Of a stretch of 64,000 nt of DNA, positions 42,996 through 54,931 are shown piece after piece. Position numbers and translations under genes: made by a program. The stretch covers positions 868,001 to 932,000 of the forward strand of contig NZ_SRRP01000001.1 of assembly GCF_004785935.1 (NCBI RefSeq), written 5' to 3'. Origin of the DNA: Streptococcus rubneri. Its GTDB lineage: Bacteria; Bacillota; Bacilli; Lactobacillales; Streptococcaceae. Within the stretch, counting starts at the first letter, position 1. Each line of letters opens with the position of its first letter. The notes beneath the pieces were generated by a model. The model saw only the letters and a program-made list of their open reading frames with translations. It was not told where the DNA came from and did not search any database.

Positions 42996-44003
42996 ATGCA
43001 AGATATTTATTTCGGAACCTATACCAAACGAGACTCTAAAGGAATTTATAAGGCTTCCTTCGATGAAAGAACTGGTCAACTTAGCGACTTAGAACTAGTT
43101 GCTCAAGAGCCAAACCCAACCTATCTCGCTTTTTCAAAAGCTGGTTTCTTATACAGTGTGGGTGCGGAGCAAGGTCTTGGCGGCATTGCAAGCTTTAGTC
43201 CTGATCACCAGTTAATCAATCATGTGGTCGAGGAAGGGGCGCCCCTCTGTTATGTCTCTGTTGATGAGGCGCGTGGCTTGGTCTATGGAGCTAACTACCA
43301 CAAGGGACAAGTCCTCTCATATCGCATCCATGAAGATGGTCATTTAACCTTTGTCGACCAAGCGACTCATCAGGGTTCTGGACCTCACGAAAACCAAGCG
43401 AGTCCCCATGTACATTATGCAGATCTCACTCCCGATAAGCTACTCATCACTTGTGATTTGGGTACCGATCAAGTAGTGGTCTATCAAGTCGATGATCTTG
43501 GTAAACTAACGAAGACTCAAACCTATCAAACAGCTCCAGGTGCTGGTCCACGTCATATCATTTTCCACTCTCATTACAAGACCGCCTACCTCATTAACGA
43601 ATTAAACGCTACCATCGATGTCCTTTTCTATGACGGACTTGGCTACTTTGAACATTTCCAAACCATCTCAACCCTACCTAAAGAGTATGAAGGTCAAAAA
43701 TGGGCCGCTGCTATTCGCCTCTCAGAGGATGGGAAATTCCTCTATGCCTCAAATCGTGCCCATAACTCCATTGCAGTTTATGAAATCTTGGCAGATGGTA
43801 GCTTAGTGCTTCTGGAAATCGTTCCAACCAATGGACTCAATCCACGTGATTTCATTCTTAGTCCGGACCAAGAATACCTCATTGCTGTCCATCAAGATTC
43901 AGACAATGCTACTGTTTTTAAACGCGACAAAGCGAGTGGTAGATTGACTGAATTGAGCCATGATTTCTACGTACCAGAGGCGGTTTGCGTCCTCTTCAAC
44001 TAA
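42996..44003 (+). CDS. Lactonase family protein (6-phosphogluconolactonase-like beta-propeller)
   Basis: The ATG at 42996 has GAGG 8 bp upstream; a GTG three codons earlier is less likely. The 335 residues show the YbhE/Pgl propeller pattern: IYFGTYTKRDSKGIY, PNPTYLAFSKAG, GSGPHENQASPHVHYAD, GAGPRHIIFH and FLYASNRAHNSIAVY. The enzyme may hydrolyse 6-phosphogluconolactone in the pentose phosphate pathway, although some members act on other lactones. It is an independent gene. Confidence 0.9.
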   Translation: MQDIYFGTYTKRDSKGIYKASFDERTGQLSDLELVAQEPNPTYLAFSKAGFLYSVGAEQGLGGIASFSPDHQLINHVVEEGAPLCYVSVDEARGLVYGANYHKGQVLSYRIHEDGHLTFVDQATHQGSGPHENQASPHVHYADLTPDKLLITCDLGTDQVVVYQVDDLGKLTKTQTYQTAPGAGPRHIIFHSHYKTAYLINELNATIDVLFYDGLGYFEHFQTISTLPKEYEGQKWAAAIRLSEDGKFLYASNRAHNSIAVYEILADGSLVLLEIVPTNGLNPRDFILSPDQEYLIAVHQDSDNATVFKRDKASGRLTELSHDFYVPEAVCVLFN

Positions 44004-44079
44004 GAATCAAAATCCTTGCTAGTTTGGTTGAAAAATGATTAAATAGTGATATTAATAAATAGTTTATAGGAGAAGCCTC

Positions 44080-44265
44080 ATGAACCCAATGGATTTGTTT
44101 AACCAAGTCAAAGAAATGATCGAAAAGAAAGATTTCGATGCTGCTAAAAAATTTATCGATGACAACAAGGAGAACCTTGGTGACTACTTAGAACAAGCGA
44201 AAGCCCTTGTTGCTGGAAACGATCTCGTCAGCGGTGCTGTTGATAAAATCAAAGGCTTGTTCTAA
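44080..44265 (+). CDS. Small helical protein of unknown function (61 aa)
   Basis: A good ribosome binding site (TAGGAG) and a following terminator support this as a gene. The product MNPMDLFNQVKEMIEKKDF onward is amphipathic and rich in Lys, Asp and Ala, with DKIKGLF at the end; two or three helices are likely. No family is recognised. No convincing promoter was found in the 76 bp after the lactonase gene, so the two may be co-transcribed. Confidence 0.75.
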   Translation: MNPMDLFNQVKEMIEKKDFDAAKKFIDDNKENLGDYLEQAKALVAGNDLVSGAVDKIKGLF

Positions 44266-44275
44266 TCAAACGATT

Positions 44276-44301
44276 CCTCAACTATCTAGTTGAGGATTTT
44301 T
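44276..44301 (+). terminator. Terminator of the 61-aa gene
   Basis: CCTCAAC (44276-44282) pairs with GTTGAGG (44289-44295) and is followed by ATTTTT. Confidence 0.85.
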
Positions 44302-44314
44302 GTTTGGCTCGATA

Positions 44315-44344
44315 ACAAAAAAATCCTTGAGAAAACTCAAGGAT
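44315..44344 (-). terminator. Enolase terminator
   Basis: ATCCTTGAG (44323-44331) pairs with CTCAAGGAT (44336-44344) and is followed on the minus strand by TTTTTTTG. Confidence 0.85.
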
Positions 44345-44366
44345 CTTTTGTATCTAGTTAACTAGA

Positions 44367-45674
<1,308 letters not shown>

Positions 45675-45711
45675 CTACTCTCCTTATTGAGTTAAATTTT
45701 TTTACACCTCT

Positions 45712-45740
45712 ATCATACCGCAATTACCCTATTTTTTCAA
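45712..45740 (-). promoter_or_regulatory. Enolase promoter
   Basis: On the minus strand TTGAAA (45735-45740) and TATGAT (45712-45717) are 17 bp apart. Confidence 0.8.
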
Positions 45741-45834
45741 GAAAAAACAGGGGTTTGCCGGAAGAAAACGATTCCATTTTCACTTTTTTGTGAGAAAACT
45801 CTCAAATTTGCTTCTATCTTCCTTAGAGGAAATA

Positions 45835-45843
45835 TGATATACT
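45835..45843 (+). promoter_or_regulatory. Extended -10 promoter giving a leaderless DUF1694 mRNA
   Basis: TGATATACT ends 6 bp before the ATG at 45850, so transcription should begin at or next to the start codon. Confidence 0.65.
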
Positions 45844-45849
45844 TCTATT

Positions 45850-46296
45850 ATGGAAGATATTAATAAACTAATCACACAAAAAGCATCTGGTGCTAATCGT
45901 CTCAAACCAGATGAACAAAAAAAATTTTTAGAGACTTACCAAGAACGGGTTGTCGCTTACTCAAGTATTGCAGATGCCCATTCACGGGAACTTGAAAAAG
46001 AAATGGGGAGTATTTTGACCTCTTTATTAGAGGAATACCAACCGCTTTTTCTCAAAATTTCTCCTAATATTGACGAAGGAAAACAGGTCTTCTATCTAAA
46101 GGTTGCTCAAACGAATGGTATCGTGGCGACGATCGTTTCAGAAGAATGCAGTGGTTCTCCCTATGGTCTCATCCTCCACACAGATCATGCCCTTGAAATA
46201 GAAGCAAAAAATCTTGTCAGCATGATCCCAGAAGCACCCTCTACATCCAGAAAGGTTGAGAAAAAAGGTTCCTTATGGTCTCGTATTTTTAAATAA
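45850..46296 (+). CDS. DUF1694 (YueI-like) protein
   Basis: The 148 residues contain the family pattern RLKPDEQKKFLETYQERVV near the N-terminus and GLILHTDHALEIEAKNL later. The Bacillus relative YueI has no settled function. The ATG directly follows an extended -10 box and the only SD-like run (AGAGGAAA) is about 20 bp upstream, so translation of a leaderless mRNA is likely. The gene is convergent with the glycerate kinase gene. Confidence 0.8.
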   Translation: MEDINKLITQKASGANRLKPDEQKKFLETYQERVVAYSSIADAHSRELEKEMGSILTSLLEEYQPLFLKISPNIDEGKQVFYLKVAQTNGIVATIVSEECSGSPYGLILHTDHALEIEAKNLVSMIPEAPSTSRKVEKKGSLWSRIFK

Positions 46297-46306
46297 ATTC
46301 GGTCCT

Positions 46307-46344
46307 TGAAAAAGCTTGAGATTTTTGTCTCAAGCTTTTTTTAC
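46307..46344. terminator. Bidirectional terminator between DUF1694 and glycerate kinase genes
   Basis: AAGCTTGAGA (46312-46321) pairs with TCTCAAGCTT (46328-46337), with A and T runs on both sides. Confidence 0.85.
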
Positions 46345-46356
46345 ATTATTTCTTAG

Positions 46357-47493
46357 CTATAAGTTTAATTTAAGAAGCCTAGCTATATTTTTTGAACTTT
46401 CAACAAGTTGCTCGAAAGATGTTTGTTGGAGCTCCTGCCAGCTCATCAATCTTTGGAGGGCAGAAAAGGTTGCTGCAATTCCGTAGGAGGTCAGATCAGG
46501 AAGGTCTCCTCCTAAACTTCCACAAATAGCAACTACTGGTACCCCCCCTTTGACCCTTCTAGCGACTCCTATTGGGGCTTTTCCAGCGAGAGATTGGGCA
46601 TCCATTTTCCCCTCTCCTACAATGACCAGGCTTGCATCTTTTACACGCCGATCAAAGTCGATGAGATCGAGACAGGTATCAATTCCTGAAGCAATTTCTC
46701 CTTTTGCAAAGGCGACCAAAGCAGCTCCTAATCCGCCTCCTGCTCCTCCTCCTTCCAAATGGACTAACTCAGGATTCACGAGTTGGTAAAAGGACTGCAT
46801 GGCCTGGTCCACTTCTTCTAGTTTACTCAAATCGAGTCCCTTTTGAGGAGCAAAAATTTTAGTCGCTCCTTGAGGACCACACAAGGGATTAGTCACATCA
46901 GTTAAAATATGCACCCTCGTTTGATCAAAAGAAACACCATTTTTTTCTTTTACAAAAGAAGTTACTTTTCCTAAATCTTTCCCCATTGGATTTTCAAGTA
47001 ACTTTTCATGATGATAGAAAGAATAGCCTAGAGCTGTAGCCATGCCAATGCCTCCATCATTGCAAGCTGTACCACCTACACCAATATAAATATCCTTCAT
47101 TCCAATCCCCAACAAATGAGCAAGAACTTGCCCAAGGCCCTTAGTCGAAATCAGGAGGGGATTCCGTTTTTCTTGAGGAACCAAAGATAGACCAACCAGA
47201 TCAGCTGTTTCTATCAAGGCACTAGTCCCCTTCACCAAATAAGGGTAGGAAATAGCCTCACCGAAGGGGCCCTCCACATCAACAGTTGCCCACGTTCCTT
47301 TAATAGATTCCTGAATAGCTATCATGGTTCCCTCGCCTCCATCCCCAATAGGCATGATCTCATAGGAAGCTTGAGGAAGGATGCTTTCAAAACCTTTTTT
47401 GATAGCTCTAGCGACTTGGCTTGCTGCTAGGGTTTCTTTATAGGAATCTGGTGCTATGACAATCTTCATTATTTTTTTCTTTGCAGGGGGCAT
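46357..47493 (-). CDS. glxK: Glycerate kinase
   Basis: The core starts MKIVIAPDSYKETLAASQVA (ATG at 47469); an upstream ATG at 47493 has GGAG about 8 bp before it and is used here, giving 378 residues. MPIGDGGEGTM, GVGGTACNDGGIGMATALG and EGGGAGGGLGAALVAF are the type II glycerate kinase motifs (GarK/GlxK family), which phosphorylate glycerate for glycolysis. The gene stands alone between two terminators. Confidence 0.93.
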   Translation of the reverse strand: MPPAKKKIMKIVIAPDSYKETLAASQVARAIKKGFESILPQASYEIMPIGDGGEGTMIAIQESIKGTWATVDVEGPFGEAISYPYLVKGTSALIETADLVGLSLVPQEKRNPLLISTKGLGQVLAHLLGIGMKDIYIGVGGTACNDGGIGMATALGYSFYHHEKLLENPMGKDLGKVTSFVKEKNGVSFDQTRVHILTDVTNPLCGPQGATKIFAPQKGLDLSKLEEVDQAMQSFYQLVNPELVHLEGGGAGGGLGAALVAFAKGEIASGIDTCLDLIDFDRRVKDASLVIVGEGKMDAQSLAGKAPIGVARRVKGGVPVVAICGSLGGDLPDLTSYGIAATFSALQRLMSWQELQQTSFEQLVESSKNIARLLKLNL

Positions 47494-47541
47494 TTCTTTC
47501 ATCTCCAATTCATTTGCTAGTTTAATTTTATTTCATCCTAT

Positions 47542-47573
47542 AAAAAAACATCCAGGACTCTCCTGGATGTTTT
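47542..47573 (-). terminator. Terminator of the gyrB-ezrA operon
   Basis: CATCCAGGA (47549-47557) pairs with TCCTGGATG (47561-47569) and is followed on the minus strand by a T-run. Confidence 0.85.
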
Positions 47574-47576
47574 GAT

Positions 47577-49301
47577 TTAGAATCGAATAGATTCTCGTGT
47601 TTTTTCATAGGATGTAACGAAACGTTCTGTCACACCTGGTTCAATTAGTTCAAGCGCGTCAGAGATGACTTTGAATGAAGCTGGGTAATCGTATTCTCTT
47701 TCAAAGATATACAAGGCCTCATCGAAAGCAGCTTGCACATGGTCATCAAATGAACGGTAGCGATTTGAGTACTGGAGCAATTGCTCAGTCAAGGTCGCAT
47801 TTTGTACCAATCGATAGGTTTCCTCTTCAAGCTCAGTCATATCGTTTGTCAAAATGTCCAGGAGACGATTAGCATTTTCGATATTGACACGATCACTCTC
47901 CAATTCAGATAATAAAGCTTCTGTATTATCACTTGCTGTAAAGAAAATAGTTAGGAAGGATTGAGGAATTCCTGGTAGATTCCGTTTATCCATATAGCGT
48001 TTAATCCCATGTAAGCGATTGGCATAAATATTCACCTTTTGACGAGCATTAGCATCGTCTTTCTCAATTTTAGAGAAGGTTTCGCTAAGGGCTACTTGGT
48101 CATCTTCAATTTCTTTCAGACGTTCTTCAATCGCTTCTAATTCTTCTTGAAGAATAGAATAGGCTTTTTGAGTTTCTGATGTATCTTTCAATGCATCTTC
48201 TACAACCAGCTCTTGAGCTGTTAATTCAGCTTCTAATTCTTTCAAATGGTGGTCGTTCAGGTCTTTGCTAACAAAGGTCTTACTCAAACGTTCTACCTCA
48301 GCTGCTAAGTTGGCATTGTTCTCTTTGGCGTGGGCAAGATAACCTGGCAAGGCTTTGACCAATTTATCAACCACTTTGCGTGATTCAATTTCTCGTGTGA
48401 AAATATCATACAAAGCATTGATTTCTTCTTGGATTTGCTCATTTTCATAAATGGCATTATCCAATTCGAGAGATGCTACATTTGAAAGGTTATCTCTAAG
48501 AGAAGCATGTAATTGCTGGAAGCGTGCTTCCAAATCTGTCTCTGTAAAATGATATCCCGATTCTAAGAGCTTGCGGTGACCAGATTCCAAATCGTCTAAT
48601 TGATCCGGAAGAGTTTTCTGAACGGCTGTTACAATTGCAGGCACCTTTTCAACGATATGAGTCAAGGCCACGATATGATTTTCGGCGGTATCGAGAATTT
48701 CAGCCGCTTCCACTGGATCTCCAGAAGAGTTCAACGTTACGAATTGAGAAAATTCTACTTGAATATTTTCAGATTGTTTTTCAATCTCTGGGAGAGCAGG
48801 TCCGTATGCATCGACGTCAGAAGCTACTTGCTTTTGCAAATTTTCAAACATATCCAAGGCATGGACCACACGTCCACTATTCTTTTCTTCTTGTTCTTTT
48901 AGCTCTGCCAAAGCTTGACGGATAGCTTTGATATCTTCGTCAATCAACTCAATTTGACTCTCAATACTTCTGATGGCTTGCTTTGCTTTTAAAAATCGGA
49001 ATGAATTATTGTAGCCTTCTGCTTCAAAGAGATTGTTCTCAATATCTGCAAATGAGTTAAGGGAAAGATCAACCCATTTTTGATTCCATTCGCGAAATGC
49101 TACTTGACTTTGTCCAATCAAGTGCATGTTCTTAACAGCTTCAACTTCATCATTAACTGGAAGATTATACAGTTGTTCTTTTCTTTCCTCCAGTGCTGCC
49201 AGTAAGGCTTCATTGCGCTTTCTCAATAACACTGCCACAAAGTATCCTACAACTAGTACGAAACCTATGAAAATGATGAGAATAATTAGTCCACTAGACA
49301 T
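47577..49301 (-). CDS. ezrA: Septation ring formation regulator EzrA
   Basis: The 574-residue protein has one N-terminal transmembrane helix (SGLIILIIFIGFVLVVGYFV) and then spectrin-like coiled coils throughout, with the conserved patch RYRSFDDHVQAAFDEAL near the C-terminus. EzrA binds FtsZ and PBP1 and coordinates septal ring formation at midcell. Its place downstream of gyrB is the streptococcal arrangement. Confidence 0.96.
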   Translation of the reverse strand: MSSGLIILIIFIGFVLVVGYFVAVLLRKRNEALLAALEERKEQLYNLPVNDEVEAVKNMHLIGQSQVAFREWNQKWVDLSLNSFADIENNLFEAEGYNNSFRFLKAKQAIRSIESQIELIDEDIKAIRQALAELKEQEEKNSGRVVHALDMFENLQKQVASDVDAYGPALPEIEKQSENIQVEFSQFVTLNSSGDPVEAAEILDTAENHIVALTHIVEKVPAIVTAVQKTLPDQLDDLESGHRKLLESGYHFTETDLEARFQQLHASLRDNLSNVASLELDNAIYENEQIQEEINALYDIFTREIESRKVVDKLVKALPGYLAHAKENNANLAAEVERLSKTFVSKDLNDHHLKELEAELTAQELVVEDALKDTSETQKAYSILQEELEAIEERLKEIEDDQVALSETFSKIEKDDANARQKVNIYANRLHGIKRYMDKRNLPGIPQSFLTIFFTASDNTEALLSELESDRVNIENANRLLDILTNDMTELEEETYRLVQNATLTEQLLQYSNRYRSFDDHVQAAFDEALYIFEREYDYPASFKVISDALELIEPGVTERFVTSYEKTRESIRF

Positions 49302-49387
49302 ATAAAAACTCCTTCATTGTATTACTTGAAAGTAATCGTAGTTATTATATCATAAAAATTCGAATAATAGGCAAATATGGCTGAATT

Positions 49388-51349
<1,962 letters not shown>

Positions 51350-51913
51350 CTAATTAAAAATATAGTTTGTTAATTGATCCATGGAATCAAACAAGTAGGT
51401 CGCCATCCCTGCTCTTTGGCCAGCCTCGATATCAAGCGGACGGTCTCCAATCACTAAGCCACTTTCTATGGCGTACTTATTTTTTAAATACAACATAGAG
51501 GTTGGATCTGGCTTACGAGGAAATCCGTCATCAGCTGTCACGACTTCCGTAAAATAGTGACTGATTCCTGTCTGTTCCAAGATCATCACCACATGATGAT
51601 CACGGTGCGAAACCAAAAAATGGCGGGCTCCTGCCTTGGTCAGGCGGTCCAATAATTCCTCAGTTCCTTCAAATAAGCATGGTCTTTCAAGGGCTTCTTT
51701 TTCCCTTTTCTTATACTCCAGCAAAAAATCAGGAAGATCTGGGGCAAACTGTTGAACTGCATAATCAGTAGAAACTTTTAAAGCTGCATAAACGGAATCA
51801 TGATCAGCCTGCTTTTGGAAAAACTGTAAGGTCGCTACAAAAGCTTTTGTAGAAGTCTCATAATTGTCCAATAAAGTCCCACCAAGATCCCATATAAAAT
51901 CATGATAATCCAT
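51350..51913 (-). CDS. HAD-superfamily hydrolase-like protein
   Basis: The 187 residues form a phosphoglycolate-phosphatase-like HAD domain with VSHRDHH (motif II), RKPDPTSMLY (motif III Lys) and VIGDRPLDIEAG (motif IV). The first motif reads DLGGT in place of the canonical DxDGT, so the general acid/base Asp is Gly. The protein might be a weak phosphatase or a binding protein. It has no ribosome binding site and its ATG follows an extended -10 by 7 bp. It is the first gene of the gyrB-ezrA operon. Confidence 0.85.
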   Translation of the reverse strand: MDYHDFIWDLGGTLLDNYETSTKAFVATLQFFQKQADHDSVYAALKVSTDYAVQQFAPDLPDFLLEYKKREKEALERPCLFEGTEELLDRLTKAGARHFLVSHRDHHVVMILEQTGISHYFTEVVTADDGFPRKPDPTSMLYLKNKYAIESGLVIGDRPLDIEAGQRAGMATYLFDSMDQLTNYIFN

Positions 51914-51920
51914 AGCTTTT

Positions 51921-51929
51921 ATTATACCA
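51921..51929 (-). promoter_or_regulatory. Extended -10 promoter of the HAD-gyrB-ezrA operon
   Basis: On the minus strand TGGTATAAT is followed by AAAAGCT and then the ATG. This places the transcript start at the first codon. Confidence 0.7.
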
Positions 51930-52043
51930 TATTTTGGAAAAAATAGCTTGTAAATCCCATATTTTCACGGTTTTTTCCTACACTCTACTGACTAATTTTT
52001 CCTTGTTTATTCCTTTTTATCTCATAGACAAATTAAACGTAAA

Positions 52044-52074
52044 AAACAAAAAAAGGTAGAGTTCTTTCTACCTT
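52044..52074 (-). terminator. Terminator of the dinG-yeiH-rodA-DJ-1 operon
   Basis: AAGGTAGA (52053-52060) pairs with TCTACCTT (52067-52074) and is followed on the minus strand by TTTTTG and further T residues. Confidence 0.85.
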
Positions 52075-52096
52075 CTTATTTTACCATTTTACCCCA

Positions 52097-52654
52097 TTAA
52101 GGAGCTTCCATCCCGAAGACATCCTGATAAAGCATACCTTCTCGGAGTTTGCTAGCATCTCCTCCGAACTGGTTAACAAGAGCATAGGCAAAGGCAAGAG
52201 CTGTAGCCGGCCCTCTACTGGTCAAGATCCGGCCATCTTGGACCACTGCTTTTTTCAGATAGTGTCCATTCCCAATCTCCTGTTCAAAGCCATCGTAACA
52301 GGTGAAGTTTTTCCCCTCAAGCAGACCTGCTTGATCGAATACAATCGGCGCAGCACAGATAGCTGCCAAGATCTTCCCTTCTATCCTTGCCTCTTTCAAT
52401 TCTTGAATGAGGCCATCATGGTCACGAAGGTTGGCTGCTCCTGGCATCCCCCCTGGAAGGACAATCCCGTCAAAATCAGCTAAGGAGCCTGACCAGACCT
52501 GGTCAGACTTGACAGTGATTCCATGAGAGCCAATCACTTCTTGTCCAAAGCCAATCATTTGACAGTCAATCTCCGCTCTACGCAAGACATCCACTACTGT
52601 TAAGGCTTCAATTTCTTCAAATCCATCTGCTAACAATACAGCTACTTTGACCAT
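52097..52654 (-). CDS. DJ-1/PfpI family protein
   Basis: The 185 residues have the YajL/DJ-1 fold: VLLADGFEEIEALTVVDVLR at the N-terminus with the conserved Glu, DGIVLPGGMPGAANLRD, and AAICAAP with the nucleophile Cys at about 99. It was formerly called ThiJ. DJ-1 proteins act in oxidative stress or glyoxal detoxification. Its ATG directly follows the rodA stop codon. Confidence 0.92.
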   Translation of the reverse strand: MVKVAVLLADGFEEIEALTVVDVLRRAEIDCQMIGFGQEVIGSHGITVKSDQVWSGSLADFDGIVLPGGMPGAANLRDHDGLIQELKEARIEGKILAAICAAPIVFDQAGLLEGKNFTCYDGFEQEIGNGHYLKKAVVQDGRILTSRGPATALAFAYALVNQFGGDASKLREGMLYQDVFGMEAP

Positions 52655-53899
52655 TTATATCATTCCTTTCTCTTGGAGGCGACTCAATTGCTTTTGACGT
52701 AGAAGGCGCCCCTCTTTTTTTCGTTCTTCAGCTACTCGATTCTGGTGGCTCATGGATAACAACAAGCCAATCCCAATTAAGTTACTGATAATAGCGGATC
52801 CACCTTGAGAAATAAAGGGGAGTGGAATACCAGTTAGAGGGAGAATACCAGTAACAGCTCCAATATTCTCAAAAATATGGAAAACCAACATCATAATAAA
52901 ACCTGTAGAAATATAGGTATAAAATTGATTATTGGATTTCAAGGTAATCCGCAACATTTTGTAAACTAAAAACATATAAAGCACGAGAAGTACAGTTGAA
53001 CCGATAAAACCAAAATCTTCTCCGATTACTGTGAAAATCATATCGCTCTCTCTAACAGGAATTAAGAGATTAGATACATTGAATCCTTGTCCAAAAATTC
53101 CCCCGCTTGCAACAGCTAATTGACCTTGAGCCTGCTGGAAGGTCATGGTCTGAGCATAGTCAAAAGGATTTAACCAAGCCAAGATCCGATTCATTTGGTA
53201 GGTCGGCATTCCTAATTGTTGGTGTAAGAAGGCTCGACCACCATCAGATAGAAAGACCGCTAAAAAGAGGGCGATCGCTCCTGCCAAAGATAGAAAGACT
53301 GGCAGGATGATTTTCCAAGAAACGCCCGAGATGAGGATCAATCCAGAAAAGATAGCAATAAAGACCAAAGAAGTTCCTAAGTCATGCTGAAAGGTCAAGA
53401 GAATCAGGATTGGTAAGGTATAAGCAAAGACTTGTGAAATCAGATAGCAATCACTCTTCAAGGTTCGATCCATTTCTCTATTTTTCCGTAAAAAGTGGAC
53501 AATGGAACGAGAAACCATTAAAATATAGGATATTTTCATAAATTCAGATGGTTGGAAGAGACTGATTCCCTTATAAGCCACCCAGTTTTTTGAACCTGTA
53601 GAAGCTACCAAATTTGGATTATAAAAATAAAGTGGTAAGACCATTAAAATCAGGCCTAGCACATATAAATAAGGAGTTGTTTTCCATAAAAACTCCGTGT
53701 TAAATAGCATGACAATAAAGCTGATCATACAGCCCAGAACAATCCAGGCAATCTGTTGCCCTAAAATGGGCCAGACTAAATCCGGATAGTCATGGTAGAC
53801 AGCACTATAAACTGCAAGAACCCCAATCACCAATAGTAAAAACACTGTGATAATCAGGGGAATATCTCCTCTAAGTTTGAAAGACTGACGTCTCTTCAT
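52655..53899 (-). CDS. rodA: RodA (FtsW/RodA/SpoVE family) peptidoglycan polymerase
   Basis: The start at 53899 (MKRRQSFKLRGDIPL, after AAGGGGG) gives 414 residues with about ten transmembrane helices. ARW-type catalytic loop features are seen as ASTGSKNWVAYKGISLFQPSEFMK (the conserved Gly-x-Arg/Lys-W and QPSE motif) and TGIPLPFISQGGSAI. RodA polymerises glycan strands for peripheral growth with a class B PBP. The order with DJ-1, HAD and gyrB downstream matches Streptococcus pneumoniae, where this gene is rodA rather than ftsW. Confidence 0.92.
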   Translation of the reverse strand: MKRRQSFKLRGDIPLIITVFLLLVIGVLAVYSAVYHDYPDLVWPILGQQIAWIVLGCMISFIVMLFNTEFLWKTTPYLYVLGLILMVLPLYFYNPNLVASTGSKNWVAYKGISLFQPSEFMKISYILMVSRSIVHFLRKNREMDRTLKSDCYLISQVFAYTLPILILLTFQHDLGTSLVFIAIFSGLILISGVSWKIILPVFLSLAGAIALFLAVFLSDGGRAFLHQQLGMPTYQMNRILAWLNPFDYAQTMTFQQAQGQLAVASGGIFGQGFNVSNLLIPVRESDMIFTVIGEDFGFIGSTVLLVLYMFLVYKMLRITLKSNNQFYTYISTGFIMMLVFHIFENIGAVTGILPLTGIPLPFISQGGSAIISNLIGIGLLLSMSHQNRVAEERKKEGRLLRQKQLSRLQEKGMI

Positions 53900-53923
53900 T
53901 CCATCCCCCTTTGTTGATATCAT

Positions 53924-54931
53924 TTAAATTCCTAAAAAGTATTGAATCAGCAAGCTCGCCACTGATACACAGCCCCAAGCAACTACTCCAATGAGGAGAG
54001 GGGCCACTCCTTGTTTACGAAAGGCATCTACTGAAACTTGACTTCCAATCCCCACCAAAGCCATGGCCATCAAAAACTGTGACAAAAACTTGCAGATGGG
54101 AAGAAGGAAGGCTGGAACCCACCCCAATGAAGCGAGTAAGGAAGCCAGCATAAAATAAAGGATAAACCAAGGTACTACTTTGGCAAGATTTACTTTTTTC
54201 CCGTTTTTATCTTCTTTTGAATGTTTTAAAAGCTTCAAACCCATCATACCAAAACAGATAGGGATAATCATCAAAGCTCTGGTAAGTTTCACTACTGTTG
54301 CAATTTCTCCTGCTACTTTGCTATACGAAAACGCTGCTGCAACTACTGAGGAAGTATCATTAATTGCAGTACCTGCCCAAACTCCAAACTGATTATCAGT
54401 CATTGATAATAGGTGCCCAAAGAAGGGGAAGATAAAGACTGCTAGGATATTGAAGAAAAAAATTGTCGAAAGTGACAAGGCCATATCCTCTTCATCAGCT
54501 TCTAAAATTGGAGAAGCTGCTGCAATAGCAGAACCACCACAGATGGCTGTCCCCATTCCTACTAAGGCAGTCAGAATCTTCGGTGCTTTTAAGAGATAGC
54601 CCATCGCAAAAGCTGATAGGAAAGCAACACTAATGGTTGGTAAACTGATCAGTAAGGAAGACAAACCTAACTGTGTAACTTTTTGAAAGGACAGAGTAAA
54701 CCCCATCAAAATAATGGAATACTGTAAGAGATTCTTTCCCGAATAAGACAAGCCCGGCCGGCTACTTTGAGGTAATCGCTGACTAGCATTTAAAACGATG
54801 CCACATAAAATAGCAAACAAACTAGATCCGAGTAAAGGAAAGGCCTTCCCTAATAAAATAGAGACTCCCGCACCAATTGCTGCAAGCATTAACCCTTTAC
54901 TAAACTTATTCATCTGTTGTTTTTGACTCAT
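53924..54931 (-). CDS. YeiH-family putative sulfate exporter (UPF0324)
   Basis: The 335 residues have about ten transmembrane helices and the family motifs LVGMGTAICGGSAIAAASP and GVWAGTAINDTSSVVAAAFSY. The transport activity of YeiH has not been firmly shown. It overlaps dinG by 4 bp (ATGA) and lies 24 bp upstream of rodA, so it is part of the operon. Confidence 0.9.
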   Translation of the reverse strand: MSQKQQMNKFSKGLMLAAIGAGVSILLGKAFPLLGSSLFAILCGIVLNASQRLPQSSRPGLSYSGKNLLQYSIILMGFTLSFQKVTQLGLSSLLISLPTISVAFLSAFAMGYLLKAPKILTALVGMGTAICGGSAIAAASPILEADEEDMALSLSTIFFFNILAVFIFPFFGHLLSMTDNQFGVWAGTAINDTSSVVAAAFSYSKVAGEIATVVKLTRALMIIPICFGMMGLKLLKHSKEDKNGKKVNLAKVVPWFILYFMLASLLASLGWVPAFLLPICKFLSQFLMAMALVGIGSQVSVDAFRKQGVAPLLIGVVAWGCVSVASLLIQYFLGI

